A DNA stretch of 64,000 bases from Anolis sagrei. Taxonomy: Eukaryota; Chordata; Lepidosauria; Squamata; Anolidae. The stretch lies in contig NC_090022.1 of NCBI RefSeq assembly GCF_037176765.1, forward strand, positions 73,533,209 to 73,597,208. The letters run 5' to 3'. Below are positions 1-10,829 of this stretch, piece by piece (the first letter of the stretch is position 1; each line of letters starts with the position of its first letter). Both the position numbers and the translations under genes were made by a program. Below the pieces are notes generated by a model. The model was not told the DNA's origin and searched no databases. It worked only from the letters and a program-made list of their open reading frames with translations.

Positions 1-924
1 TAGTGATTACTATTTGTTGCTGCTGCAAGATTCTTAGAAGTGGAGAGGTCCACCATAAAAGGGGTTGCTGCTGAAGGGGGCAATACCGAAGGAGCCACTT
101 TGGGGATAACAACAGTGTAAGAACTTGTCTGAAAAGAGTTGTTACCTGCTTTTACCACCTGATCGTATGCAAATCATGTTGGGTGTTTTCTGTCTGTCCC
201 ATAAAAAGGCAGATTTCTTCAGAGGAGAAAGGTAGTGAACATATTTAGGGAGCAGCCATAGATCAGACAGGGCAGAGGAGATACCAAGGGACAATTGCAA
301 TATCATGGAAGAAAGGCATGTATCAGGGTGTCCATTGACTCCAAACTGTCCCACAGCTCATATAGTCTGGATAGCCTTGGTGCCAGTCTCCCTTGGTTGA
401 AATTATTGTTATTAAATGATAGTGTTATGTGATTTCAGCTCCACTGAAACCAGAGTACCAAGCACCCAAAGGACCAGATAAGATACAGACGGGCTGAAAG
501 CAACATTAATAGCTTTATTCTCAATGGCCAGAGAGGATGTCAGCAGAGGCAGCACTCCAAAGAACTGATACACCCCAATCCAAACATACAGCAGTTTGAA
601 ACTAAGGCTTTCTGTTGCTCTGAGTGTCAATTGGTCCAGATTGTGGCAGGCTAGGACCTACGGGCTGCTTGTTGTTGGTGCTGATTGGCCTCTAGGTTTG
701 GAGGAAAATGTAATAATATATCACTGGTATATTTGAAGGCTTATGTCTGTTTATTGGTCCACCCAGGAGAAGAGTGTGCATGGAAAGAAATGTGGTGTGG
801 CAAGAGAAAACATACTGAAATGGGTTTTGATGTCTCTGTTCAGTCAGTACAGTGGGTACCAGCCAGGTTTTCAGGGTGTCGGCATATGCAATGGAGACCT
901 CACAGAAGGGGGCCTGGCCTGAGG
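1..924. other. Intergenic, nothing recognised
   Basis: AT-rich unique-looking sequence. The short open frames here have no family resemblance, no splice context and no repeat signature that I recognise. Confidence 0.5.
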
Positions 925-1040
925 AAAAGTTTATTTATTTATTTACTTCACTTATATACCGCAATTCTCAGCCCAGGGGCGACTCATTGCGGTGTAAAGT
1001 TCCCAGGATAAAATCAGATCATATAAGTTAAAACAAGAAA
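925..1040 (-). mobile_element. LINE 3'-tail fragment
   Basis: A run of TTTATT units followed by a stretch reading 'cacttatataccgcaattctc' in reverse of the usual 'gcggtatataa...aaataaataaa' tail seen again at 14957-15022. This is the characteristic 3' end of squamate L2/CR1-group LINEs, here on the minus strand. Confidence 0.5.
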
Positions 1041-1439
1041 AGGACCCAGGGGCTCTTACACAAGTCCATTTTGTGTCCCTGGTGTATTGTGAAAGGATTA
1101 TGATAATTTGGGGAATCCTTTCTTGAAGTCTGAAGTGTGGTGAGGCAACATTCCAAGGAAATTCATGAGAAGTTTTTACAGGGCAAAATGGAAAAGGCAA
1201 CACAGGTACACTGTATGTACCAATGGAGCCACATCTCATAATTCATATTTTGGGCTCTAATTTTTGATAACAATAGTTTAGTGGATGGGAAAACAAGTAT
1301 TATTTAGGATTTATGCTGGATGAGTGTGCCAACTTGGCATGTATCACAGAGACTAGGCTGGATGATGCTGTGGGATTTTTCTGTGCAGCAACAGGAGAGT
1401 CTTGGGCTAAGGAGGGGGTGGAGTTACAGCAGTCTATCA

Positions 1440-1560
1440 TGCCCTGGGGCTTTGGGCAAGTTGCATATTCTCAGCCCCAGAAAACCCTTTGATAGGTACT
1501 CCATATATCTGAAATAACTGGAAGGTGCAAGTCACTCATATGTAGGTATGTTTTAAATGG
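1440..1560 (+). mobile_element. tRNA-type SINE fragment (3' part)
   Basis: Contains 'agaaaaccctttgatag' followed by 'tctgaaataactggaaggtg', the 3' body of the common squamate SINE whose better copy lies at 51860-52410. Old and 5' incomplete. Confidence 0.5.
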
Positions 1561-1647
1561 TTTTAATGTATGATTTTAGAAATTGTTTTAAATGTTTTAA
1601 ATTATATACTGCATATTGTCATGGCATTGAATGGCTGCCGGCTTGTG

Positions 1648-2147
1648 GTGATGATGATGATGATGATGATGATGATAACCTTTCTTTGTACCCCACCACC
1701 ATCTCCCCAAAGGGAACGCGGGGCAGCTAACATGAGGCCAGGCCCAAAATTACAGTACAACAAAATAAAATAAAAAGAAGCAAATAATAACATCAAATAA
1801 CATACATAAAATAGCAAAATATAAAATCAACAGTTGCAAATAACATGATATAAAAATGACACACAGTGGGCGGGCCAAATGCACGGGATAAAATTGATAA
1901 AACCCTGGATGAGATAGTTAATGGAAAAGTATATGTCTGAGAAAGGAGCTCAAAAGGGGCGAGCAATGGGGTTGGACCTTCATTAAGGGTGGGAGAGAGT
2001 GCATCATGAGGATGGAATATCATGAGCTAAGTTTTAGGTCTTTCCTGAAAGCTGCCAGGATGGGGGCTTGCCTAATCTCACTAGGTAGAAAGTTCCAAAG
2101 CCACGGGGCCACAGCAGAGAAGGCTCTCTCCCTCGTTCCCCTTGAGT
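1648..2147 (-). mobile_element. L2-like LINE 3' end with (GAT)n tail
   Basis: On the minus strand the frame reads RERAFSAVAPWLWNFLPSEI then RQAPILAAFRKDLKL, the conserved C-terminal stretch of the L2-like LINE that also appears at 16030-17280. The element ends at a (GAT)9 microsatellite at 1648-1676, consistent with the simple-repeat 3' end of L2. Only the last ~500 bp is present. Confidence 0.65.
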
Positions 2148-2212
2148 CACCTTCGGGCTCAAGAAAGACAGGATAGAAATATCGTAAATAATAAATAAAT
2201 AAATAAACAAAC
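2148..2212 (+). mobile_element. LINE 3'-tail fragment
   Basis: 'cttcgggctcaagaaagac' followed by 'aaatatcgtaaataataaat' is a plus-strand L2/CR1-group tail, abutting the minus-strand L2 piece. Confidence 0.45.
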
Positions 2213-2789
2213 AACTGACAGCAACTGGCTCAAGATCATCCTCAGAAATGTTTAGCTTCTGAATTTGAACTCAAGCCTTACTGTGTACAATATCTTATAG
2301 ATAACACTGGCTATCTAATAAAAGAGACAATCACTATAATTGCTTCCTTAGAAGTTCAGACATCTCCTGGCCTAGATTATTCATCAAATTAGACTAGATT
2401 GCTTATCACAGTCCCCAGTGGGCTTCAAATGTACACAAGTCTTGTTTTCATAGTATGAATACCATTGATTAATTTCCTGAAACATCTTATCCCCGCCTAT
2501 GCTTCTCGGACTGATGAGCAAAGCTGATATAGTTTTAGGGGAAAAGATCTCTTAAATATTCTATGAATTAATAAATCTTTTCCCCCTGATGTTACGCAAA
2601 TGATTAAACTGTGTGATTTAAAATGTTCAGCCGACTTGTGCCGCCTGCGTGTGGGCCACTTATTAACACTGGCATTCTTTTGCAAATGGGAAGAAAGAAA
2701 TGATTACATGCACTTGTCCATTTGGATTTTCTTATGACATAAGTATTTTTTTTCTAATGATAAAAGCAAAGATTCCATTTATATTTATT
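2213..2789. other. Intergenic, nothing recognised
   Basis: Unique AT-rich sequence upstream of the copia insertion. No gene or repeat signature recognised. Confidence 0.4.
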
Positions 2790-2794
2790 AGGCT

Positions 2795-3120
2795 TGTTAG
2801 AAGTAATGTAAAATGTGCAAAATTATATTGTTCATTGTATGTATTTGGTTATATTTGTGTAAGTGAGTTTGTGCCTTTAATTGCTGAAATGCTTGTGGTT
2901 TGGGTTTGGTCAATTGGGTGCAGGTGGATCTCATTGCTGCTGTTATAATGGTTTGCATCTGCCTGCAGTCTTTAGGTCTTGGTCTTGGTCTTGGATTTGG
3001 TTGGAGGTTTTTGTTTAGGGTCTGATGTCTGATTTCTGAGTTTCCACTATGAAGCTATAATAAAGTAAGCTTCTGCTGTAGAATTGTTATTTTTCATTTG
3101 ATATTATAACTCTGCTGACA
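2795..3120 (+). repeat. copia 5' LTR
   Basis: 326 bp, begins TGTTAG and ends TGACA, so it has the TG...CA termini of LTR elements. It carries an AATAAA at 3059-3064 that would serve as polyadenylation signal in the 3' copy, and 'ttataatgg' upstream as a possible TATA-type element (inference). Confidence 0.95.
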
Positions 3121-3139
3121 GGTTATGGGCCCAGAACGC
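3121..3139 (+). promoter_or_regulatory. Primer-binding site for initiator tRNA-Met half molecule
   Basis: Immediately after the 5' LTR is GGTTATGGGCCCAGAACGC. Eighteen of 19 bases are complementary to the anticodon stem-loop and its 5' side in vertebrate initiator tRNA-Met, not to the tRNA 3' end. Drosophila copia has the same GGTTATGGGCCCAG at this spot and primes from a 5' half of tRNA-iMet cut in the anticodon loop; the same mechanism is inferred here. Confidence 0.85.
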
Positions 3140-3664
3140 TGCATAATCCATGTGTCTGAGGTGATGTTTGTTTTTGAAATATGTGGTGGAACATTAAGAA
3201 GTTTTTTGAAGGCATTTTTGAGTCTTCTGCTCCTGGCTGCTTTGGTGAGCAGCGAGGTTTAAAATGATAGCTTACTGCTGAACACTAAACCTTGGAAGAT
3301 CTGCCTTCAGAGAAATCAAGAAGATTTATGGCTTGCTATGTTGGAGAATTTGCCTTCTACGTGCCTGAGCAGCAAGGGCCAACTATGTTGCTTTCCTGTC
3401 TTGCCTTGCACAAAAGGTTTTTTCAGCAAATGTTTCTGAAGCCAAAAGAAGAAGCAAACAGTTTGTGAGTCAGACCCTGTGTTTGAATTCCAGAGAATTA
3501 CTGCAAAGTTTTTGAAAGATATTGGACTGCTAGAAGCCAATTTTACTTGAAGAAGTGAATATAAATTGGCTGGGCTGAAACCCGGGTATACTGGGGGTCC
3601 TTTCTTTTTTGGTGCAGTAAGTATTTGTTTCTGGAACTTTGGGACTTTAAAGTGAAATACCAAA
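3140..3664 (+). other. copia untranslated leader
   Basis: About 525 bp between the primer site and the gag-pol start, without a long frame on the sense strand. Expected to hold packaging and dimerisation signals, but none can be identified by eye. Confidence 0.6.
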
Positions 3665-6600
3665 ATGGCTTTGCCGCCTCTTCAAGTTGGTTCACTCCCT
3701 TTTGATAAACTATCTGATAGTAACTGGCTCAGTTGGAGCATCAGATTTAAAGCTTATCTTGTTTCCCAGAATTTATGGGACATAATTGAGAATTTGCCAG
3801 CTCAACTAACTCCTGCGGATCAACAAAAAGATGAAAGAGCTTTGGCGCTTCTTCAGTTGTCTGTGTCAGATTCTTTGTTGGTTCACCTTCATAATATTCC
3901 TCATGCACAAACTGCGAGGAATCTGTTTAAAGATATGTTTCAAAGACAATCAAGTGGTTCAAAGATAATTCTTATGCGACAGCTGTTTAACCTCAAACAT
4001 GAGGAGGGCACTCCAGTTCAAACTCATGTTACAAAAGTTGTGGCTCTTTTTTCGGAATTGAGAGCAAGAGACATTATTTTTCCCCCTGAGCAACAAGCGT
4101 TAATCTTGATGGGATCTCTATCTCGCCCTTTTTATGCGTTTATGGACTCTCTTCATGGAATTCCAGACAGGGATCTCACGATACCTTTTATTTCGGGGAA
4201 AATTATGGAATTTGAAGCTCAACGCAAATTGAGAAGTTTTGCTCCTATGCAGAAGAGTTCAAGTTCTGGGACTGCTTCTAATGACACTGCTTGTGTTGCT
4301 AAGCCAAAGTCACAAATTGTGTGCTTTAAATGTAAAAAGAAAGGGCATTATGCTAAGAATTGCAAACAGAATCCAGGACAATGGAGAAACAAGCAAGTGG
4401 AGAGACCTAGTTCTTCAAAGGACTTACAGCATGCTTTCCTGGTGACCTCTAAGAAGGATACAATGAACTCTTTCATTATTGACTCAGGCTGTTCTCAGCA
4501 TTTGGTAAAAACTATAGAACTGTTGACAAATGTGAGAGACTCTGATATAAACTTTATTTCTTTGGCAGATGATAGAAAAGTTAAAGTATTTTCTTGTGGT
4601 GATCTTTATATTGACAGTCTGAAATGTACTCTTGAGAATGTGTACTATGTACCAGAAATTATGTATAATATTCTCAGTGTCAACAAACTTTTGGATGAAG
4701 GTTTTGAGGTGTCTTTAAAGAAAGAAAAGTCTATGCTAATTGATCTTCAAGGTAATGAAGTGCAACTGAGACAAGAAAAGGGATTTTTTGTTTTAAAGTC
4801 TGCTACAAATGTGTCTGCTTGCATTAAGCAGATACCTGATAATTCCAGGCCATTACACGACAAATGTATTCATGAATTTCACAGGAAAATGGGTCATTTG
4901 TCATGGCAGTATCTAAGACAGACAGCTGAGTTGTGTGAGATTCCTATTCAAGGATGTAAGAATTTTCTAGATTGTGAAATTTGTGCAGCAGAAAATCTTA
5001 AGAAAGCTCCTATAGCAAAATACAGTGCTAGAGTTTCAAAAAGGGTCTTAGAGCTTGTCCATATTGATGTATCTGGTCCTCATCCTACTTCTGTAGGCGG
5101 GTCGAAATATTTTTTGATTTTGGTAGATGATTTTTCACGGTTGAAGTTCACCTTCTTTCTAAGAACTAAAGGTGAAGTTTTTCAAAAAATTTCTGCTTGG
5201 CTGAAGCTAATGCAAACACAGTTTCCTGAGTACCCAGTACAAGCTTTTCAGAGTGATCGTGGTGCTGAGTTTATGTCCAAACAAATGCAAAATTTGCTTG
5301 AAAAGTTTGGCATAGTTCACAGGTTAACAAATCCTTACTCACCCAGTGAAAATGGGGTTGCAGAAAGGTGGATAGGTGTTGTAAAGGTTGTGGCTAGAAA
5401 AATGTTAAGAGATGCTAGTTTATCTGATGGATTGTGGGCTGAAGCCGTGGCAAACGCCACCTTTGTGCTCAATCGTTCTTTTTGCAAAAGTGTCAATAGT
5501 ATTCCTTATGTGTTATTTTTTGGAAAAACTCCTGATTTGAGTTCAATCAGAGTTTTTGGAAGTGACTCATATGTCTTAATTCCTTCTCAACAAAGACATA
5601 AAAAGGATTCTATTTGGAAGAAATTGAAATATCTAGGCCCTGCTTCTGAGTCAAAGGGTTGGAGATTTTGGTGTGGTAATAATAGGGTGTTAGTTTCTAA
5701 AAATGTGAAGTTCCAACAACACAGTGGTTGGGAAAGGATTCATTCAAATAAGGAAGTGTTTCTGCCTTTCAATACTACTCAAATGCACACACCACTAACC
5801 ACACAGCCAACTACACAGCAAGTTTCACAGCGGCCTGCTACACAAGTGCAATCAGTTTCACAACAGACTGCACAGCAAAATATACAACCAAGCACATCTC
5901 AAGATACACAGTTTGGAACACAAGTGCAAGTGAAGCAAGAATCTGTTTCTAGTCAGTTACAAGGCAGTAGTCCTGTAATTAAAAGGACAGAACCTCAGAA
6001 GAGAAAAGCTGAAGCTGAATCTTCTAGTTCAGAAAGTACTAGCTCTAGTAATTCAGAAACTGATGAGACTGATGGAGGAGATAGTACTAGGACCATTCCT
6101 AGGCGCAGTTCTAGGACAACTAAGGGTATTCCTCCAAAGAGATACCATTGTGAAGTTGTGAAAATACAAGAACATGACTGGTCTGAACCTCAAAGTTATA
6201 AAGAGATGTTGAAAAGAGATGAGACTGAGAGAAATCTTTGGTTAAAAGCAATGCAAAGTGAATTTGATGCTTTGAAAGATTTGCAAGTCATGGAGAAGTC
6301 TAAAACAGTTGACAATGTAAAGGTTCTAAGTTGTCGTTGGGTTTATAGACGTAAACAAACAAAGGATGGTGGTTTTTTGTACAAAGCCAGGTTAGTTGCT
6401 AGAGGTTTTGAACAGATATATGGAGAAAATTTTAATGAGATATTTAGCCCCACAGTGTCTGGGGAAGCACTAAAAATAACCCTTGCAATTGCCAGTAATA
6501 GGAATTTAAAAGTCAAACATTTTGATGTGAATACTGCGTATCTTCATGCAGACTTGGAGGAGAAAGTTTATATATCTGCTATCCCAGGTTTTGAATCTGA

Positions 6601-7705
6601 CCTTCCTGAAGGGACTTATCTTCTTAAGAAAAGTCTTTATGGTCTTAAACAAAGTGCACGTAATTGGAACCTACATTTAGACAAAGTGTTGACAAAGTTG
6701 AATTTTGTTGCCAATAGTTTTGATCCTTGTTTGTACTCAAAAGGAAGTGGAGACACACAAATGTTTATTGTAATTTATGTGGATGATGTGTTATGTATTG
6801 GATCTGAGGAACAAATTCAGGAAGTATTTCAGAATTTGAGCAAAGTATTGAAAATCAAAAATCTTGGAGATGTTAATAGATATCTTGGCATAAATATTGC
6901 CAGAAATGAAAGTGGTTTTGAATTAAACCAAACTGACAAGATTTATGATCTTTTGAGAAGAACCAGAATGGAAAATGCAAACACTGTTAATACACCCATG
7001 GCTCTTCAGTTTTTACAACATGTAGATGGAGAAGTGTTTGATAACAATTTCATTTATCGTTCAGTTATTGGCTCTTTATTGTACATTGCAAACAACACAA
7101 GGCCTGACATTTCTTTTTCTGTTGGTATCCTAAGTCAAAGGATTCAAAATCCCTCACATACAGACTGGGCTGGAGTAAAAAGAGTTCTGAGATATTTAAA
7201 ACAAACTGCTGAAAAAGTTTTCAGAATTTGTCCAGATGACAAAAAGTCTTTAGAAATACATTGCGATAGTTCTTTCGCAAATCTAAAGGAAAATAAATCT
7301 GTTACTGGATTTGTAATAAAATACGCAAATACACCAGTGTGCTGGAAGAGCAGAAAACAGAACATTGTGGCATTAAGTACTGGAGAAGCTGAATTCTCAG
7401 CGTTGTCTGATGCTTTGACATCAGCAGAATGGCTAGAATCTTTGATTAAAAGTCTGAACATTGATTTAGAATTGCCAATACAAGTTTATGTTGATTCTCA
7501 AACCTGCATCGCTTTGGGTAAAAGTCAAAATATGAAAACGAAGTCTAGATACATTAATGTTAGATATTCAAATGTGCAACAATTTGTTAAGGACAAAAGA
7601 ATTGTTCTCAATTATGTTCCTTCAGTTGAAAATGTTGCAGATATTTTGACGAAACCTCTTACTTGTGAAAAACATAACCAGTTTTGTGAAAAATTGAATT
7701 TATGA
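3665..7705 (+). CDS. copia Gag-Pol polyprotein, 1346 aa
   Basis: One uninterrupted frame; the start codon lies in a favourable context (accaaaATGG). Gag-like N-terminus has the NWLSWSIRFKAYL motif typical of copia Gag (about residues 20-32). A CCHC zinc knuckle CFKCKKKGHYAKNC lies at 220-233. The aspartic protease active site is DSG at 273-275. Integrase has an HRKMGH...CEIC zinc motif (about 410-450) and a catalytic D468, D531, E567 triad with 35 residues between the last two. A Q/T/S-rich linker follows (about 695-800). The reverse transcriptase has YVDD at 1038-1041, and the RNase H begins at about 1197 with D1201. Length and order match full copia polyproteins. The product would assemble virus-like particles in the cytoplasm, copy its RNA and integrate the cDNA. 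Copia of flies makes extra Gag by splicing; whether this one does cannot be seen. Confidence 0.95.
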   Translation: MALPPLQVGSLPFDKLSDSNWLSWSIRFKAYLVSQNLWDIIENLPAQLTPADQQKDERALALLQLSVSDSLLVHLHNIPHAQTARNLFKDMFQRQSSGSKIILMRQLFNLKHEEGTPVQTHVTKVVALFSELRARDIIFPPEQQALILMGSLSRPFYAFMDSLHGIPDRDLTIPFISGKIMEFEAQRKLRSFAPMQKSSSSGTASNDTACVAKPKSQIVCFKCKKKGHYAKNCKQNPGQWRNKQVERPSSSKDLQHAFLVTSKKDTMNSFIIDSGCSQHLVKTIELLTNVRDSDINFISLADDRKVKVFSCGDLYIDSLKCTLENVYYVPEIMYNILSVNKLLDEGFEVSLKKEKSMLIDLQGNEVQLRQEKGFFVLKSATNVSACIKQIPDNSRPLHDKCIHEFHRKMGHLSWQYLRQTAELCEIPIQGCKNFLDCEICAAENLKKAPIAKYSARVSKRVLELVHIDVSGPHPTSVGGSKYFLILVDDFSRLKFTFFLRTKGEVFQKISAWLKLMQTQFPEYPVQAFQSDRGAEFMSKQMQNLLEKFGIVHRLTNPYSPSENGVAERWIGVVKVVARKMLRDASLSDGLWAEAVANATFVLNRSFCKSVNSIPYVLFFGKTPDLSSIRVFGSDSYVLIPSQQRHKKDSIWKKLKYLGPASESKGWRFWCGNNRVLVSKNVKFQQHSGWERIHSNKEVFLPFNTTQMHTPLTTQPTTQQVSQRPATQVQSVSQQTAQQNIQPSTSQDTQFGTQVQVKQESVSSQLQGSSPVIKRTEPQKRKAEAESSSSESTSSSNSETDETDGGDSTRTIPRRSSRTTKGIPPKRYHCEVVKIQEHDWSEPQSYKEMLKRDETERNLWLKAMQSEFDALKDLQVMEKSKTVDNVKVLSCRWVYRRKQTKDGGFLYKARLVARGFEQIYGENFNEIFSPTVSGEALKITLAIASNRNLKVKHFDVNTAYLHADLEEKVYISAIPGFESDLPEGTYLLKKSLYGLKQSARNWNLHLDKVLTKLNFVANSFDPCLYSKGSGDTQMFIVIYVDDVLCIGSEEQIQEVFQNLSKVLKIKNLGDVNRYLGINIARNESGFELNQTDKIYDLLRRTRMENANTVNTPMALQFLQHVDGEVFDNNFIYRSVIGSLLYIANNTRPDISFSVGILSQRIQNPSHTDWAGVKRVLRYLKQTAEKVFRICPDDKKSLEIHCDSSFANLKENKSVTGFVIKYANTPVCWKSRKQNIVALSTGEAEFSALSDALTSAEWLESLIKSLNIDLELPIQVYVDSQTCIALGKSQNMKTKSRYINVRYSNVQQFVKDKRIVLNYVPSVENVADILTKPLTCEKHNQFCEKLNL

Positions 7706-7733
7706 ATGTATAAATATGAACTAATATAATTTT

Positions 7734-7742
7734 GTGGAGGAG
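7734..7742 (+). promoter_or_regulatory. copia polypurine tract
   Basis: GTGGAGGAG directly abuts the TG of the 3' LTR, the usual position of the purine-rich primer for plus-strand DNA synthesis. Confidence 0.75.
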
Positions 7743-8062
7743 TGTTAGAAGTAATGTAAAATGTGCAAAATTATATTGTTCATTGTATGTATTTGGTTAT
7801 ATTTGTGTAAGTGAGTTTGTGCCTTTAATTGCTGAAATGCTTGTGGTTTGGGTTTGGTCAATTGGGTGCAGGTGGATCTCATTGCTGCTGTTATAATGGT
7901 TTGCATCTGCCTGCAGTCTTTAGGTCTTGGTCTTGGATTTGGTTGGAGGTTTTTGTTTAGGGTCTGATGTCTGATTTCTGAGTTTCCACTATGAAGCTAT
8001 AATAAAGTAAGCTTCTGCTGTAGAATTGTTATTTTTCATTTGATATTATAACTCTGCTGACA
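7743..8062 (+). repeat. copia 3' LTR
   Basis: 320 bp, same sequence as the 5' LTR apart from one TCTTGG unit fewer in a short tandem run. AATAAA at 8001-8006 is the probable polyadenylation signal. Confidence 0.95.
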
Positions 8063-8390
8063 AGGCTTTCCTTCTTGTGTGGATGGAAAGGATAGGAATC
8101 TAGGTTCAGAAGCAGGAAAAAAAGGACATCTATTTTAACAGCGGCTGATGTCTCAAATATTTGATCATGAATCTCTTTCTGTCTAAAGAATCTGAGTCAC
8201 TGATGTTTAGCAAAAAGTCAAGAAATAAGTATCCCAGTTTCCTCTAAATTCAGGCCAAGAATTCCTTTTCTCCTCATTGAATGTAGCATCATAAGTTTAA
8301 GCAAGTGAGAACCGCTGGACCACATGCTGCTTGGGCCAATATCTGGAGTCAACCTGTCTGAAAAGTTATAGTCTCCCATATAAACCTTTC

Positions 8391-8540
8391 TAGGGGTACA
8401 TCTACATTGTAGAATTAATGCAGTGCAGGAGTTGTAGCTTTGCAAGGTCTTAACTATCTCTGTCAGGGCCACCAAAGTACAAATCCCTGGCATTGAGTTA
8501 TGGCAGCCAAAGTGGTGTCAAACTGCCATGTAGATGCAAG
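8391..8540. mobile_element. MITE (hAT-like)
   Basis: Ends 'ggggtacatctacattgtag' and, inverted, 'tgcatctacatggca', with internal 'agtggtgtcaaactgccat'. The same family recurs around 38812-39060, 40930-41180 and 61430-61640. Class is inferred from resemblance to abundant squamate hAT MITEs. Confidence 0.5.
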
Positions 8541-9335
8541 AGGGGACTTTTCTCAGCCTAACTTTCTTCAGAGGTACAGCTGGTGCAAACACAAGAGAGG
8601 ACCTTCTCAGTAGTTGCTTCCAGATTATAATTCTGAAGGGAGACTATGCTTCCTCCCATGGAATGAGGTAAAAGGGGTGCCGCAGGCAATGGGTAGCACA
8701 GGACAAAGGTTTTTGCCCCATGGATTTGGACCTCAATATGATGAGGTCCTTTGAAGCTATTCAGGGTCAGCTCTGATTAGTGTTTGAATGGGAAAACACC
8801 AGTGGGTACCATGTATTGTAGGCTGTATTGTAGGCTGAAGAAAAAATATACTTCTGAGTAGTCTGAGTAGTATCAGGGCCAATATTTCTGGAGCTAAGAG
8901 TCATATACTCTCAGCTCTAGAAAACCTGGGGTTATTATAAGTTGAAGGTGCACACCAAAGAGAAGGTATAATAAACCAGATAGCTACTTAAAAAATTAAA
9001 AGATGTGGACGAATTAGCTCTGGGTATTGTTTCCAATATAAAGGGAATATTATACAGATTGTATAGCCTTTTCAATCAAATAATAACTAATACAATAGGA
9101 CTAAAAATGAGATGGAAACCAGATTTGCAGGAAAACATACTGAACATATTCTGGCCCCAAATTTAGTCTTGAAAATCTTTTTGACTGTTTTTTCCATTAT
9201 TCTAGAACATACATTAAAATTATTATTAAAATGGTATAGAATTCTACTCCAGATATTCTGGATTGAAGGTGCAGGACCAGGACCTTGTGAGAAGGGCTAC
9301 AGTTTTGCAGGGCACCTACTAGCTTCTAATTGTTA
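8541..9335. other. Intergenic with a small SINE remnant
   Basis: Around 8890-8965 'gtcatatactctcagctctagaaaacc' style sequence resembles the 3' body of the same SINE as at 1440-1560. The rest has no recognised feature. Confidence 0.35.
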
Positions 9336-9718
9336 GCAGTTGTTATTGTTAATTGTTGTGAATTGTTGTTATTGATACTTATTGTTATTGTTATATTTAT
9401 GCTCAGATTTCCTCTCTTAAACAAGACTCAAAGCCTCAATGTGGTGCTTTTCATATTGATCACCAGAGTCCCACAGATACACAGATTCTTCTAAGGACCT
9501 CATCACATTGATGAGGGGCAGCAGAGTGTTTCACCAGTCTACATGGTAAATCCATGGGGCAGCGGGGCAATCCTGCCCTGCATCCCACCTTGCATGCAGC
9601 AATGGTTTCCCATCACAGATGGAAAAGCATCACCACGTGGCTTCCTTCTGTGCTGGCCCCGTTGCTTCTTATGGAACACGGGAAGCTTCCCATGTTCTGG
9701 GTGAAGCAACATGAGATG

Positions 9719-9798
9719 CTTGCAGCACAGTTGATCCATGGAGCCCCATCATTGTGTGATGAGTGGTGTGGGGCTCCATGGATCAACTGTACTGCAAG
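9719..9798. repeat. Long hairpin (inverted repeat)
   Basis: Exact 21-bp arms at 9728-9748 and 9769-9789 around a 20-bp loop; the pairing continues outward as CTTGCAGCACAG against CTGTACTGCAAG with one mismatch, giving a stem of about 30 bp. It lies in a GC-rich patch (9545-9830) that also contains smaller palindromes. Probably the centre of a fold-back MITE, but no terminal repeats or target duplication were identified. Confidence 0.7.
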
Positions 9799-9830
9799 TG
9801 TTCTAGGATGCTTGTGAATACACATGTGAT

Positions 9831-10829
9831 GAAGTCATAGGAAACTGAAACAAAACCTACAGCATAACAGTTGCTCCACCTTGGATCAGTATGAAACTCC
9901 TTGGAGAGAGGAAAAAACAGGTTTCTCCCTCCCAAGTCATCCTTCAAAATATATCACTCAAATCTTTTTTTCAACCTCTGTTTTTACATCCCTCAACAAG
10001 AGGAAGCATCTAATGTTTCAAATGCAGCTCCCAGATTCTACCACCATTGGCTGCACTAAATAGAGATAATGGAAGTTGCAACCTAACAACACTGGAAAAG
10101 CTGCCTTTTGCCTACCTCTGACCTAAATCCCAGTCAGCTTCCATGACTGGAAGCAAAGTAGAAATGCAAATACAACACATGAGCACAAATGAACACAGCA
10201 AACATGAATACACACACACACATGCAGACATGCACAATGCATTGCTTAAGGAGGGGTCCATAATGAAAGCTGGGAGACCAGCTGGCCCAGCTCAAGGAGC
10301 CCAGGAGCAGTTCCCTGTAATTAAAGAACAAACCTGTTGCCTTTCTGCTGTGTGAGTTCAACTGGCTCATTAACATCTCTGCTACAACAGCAAGAAATCT
10401 AGCCTTTGATCAGGCACCTTATTATTTATTTATGATTTTAAAAGAATAATTAACATAATGTAAGAGAAGATACTAGGAGAGGCAATCGAAGGTCCCTGAG
10501 CATCTGTTTCCAGAATGTAACACATGCCCACACACAGTGAACAAAGTTTCACTTCTCAAAGTGCTCTCTTTGGAAGAGTCCCATAGATGTGTGAATGGGC
10601 CAGCTTCACTTAATGGTTTTAGAACAGAGCCAACAATAATACCCAGAGCTTGGCAAAGTTACTCTTTTTGGATTACAACCCCAGAAATCTCAGCCAGATT
10701 GGTCATGGCTATGCAAGCTGAGGATTGGGAATTTATAGTAAAAAAGTATCTTTGCCAAACTGTTCCTATACCAAGCAAACATGTTAATATAAAAACAAGC
10801 AGAAGTAAATAACTTGTTCCAGGTGAGGT
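9831..10829. other. Intergenic, (CA)n only
   Basis: A short CA-rich run at about 10200-10222. Otherwise no feature recognised. Confidence 0.35.

Larger units (their letters stand above)
2790..8067 (+). mobile_element. Complete Ty1/copia LTR retrotransposon with target duplication
   Basis: The element proper is 2795-8062, flanked on both sides by AGGCT (2790-2794 and 8063-8067), a perfect 5-bp target duplication. Order: 5' LTR, primer-binding site, untranslated leader, one gag-pol frame, purine-rich tract, 3' LTR. In the pol part integrase precedes reverse transcriptase, which is the diagnostic order of Ty1/copia rather than Ty3/gypsy or retroviruses. The two LTRs are identical base for base except that a TCTTGG hexamer is present in one more copy in the 5' LTR, so insertion was very recent. 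The element looks whole, with no breaks seen. No envelope frame is present. Confidence 0.96.

Noticed and set aside
3316-3663. A 115-codon minus-strand frame in the copia leader
   Set aside because: Antisense to the element, contains homopolymer-like stretches and has no resemblance to known retroelement proteins.
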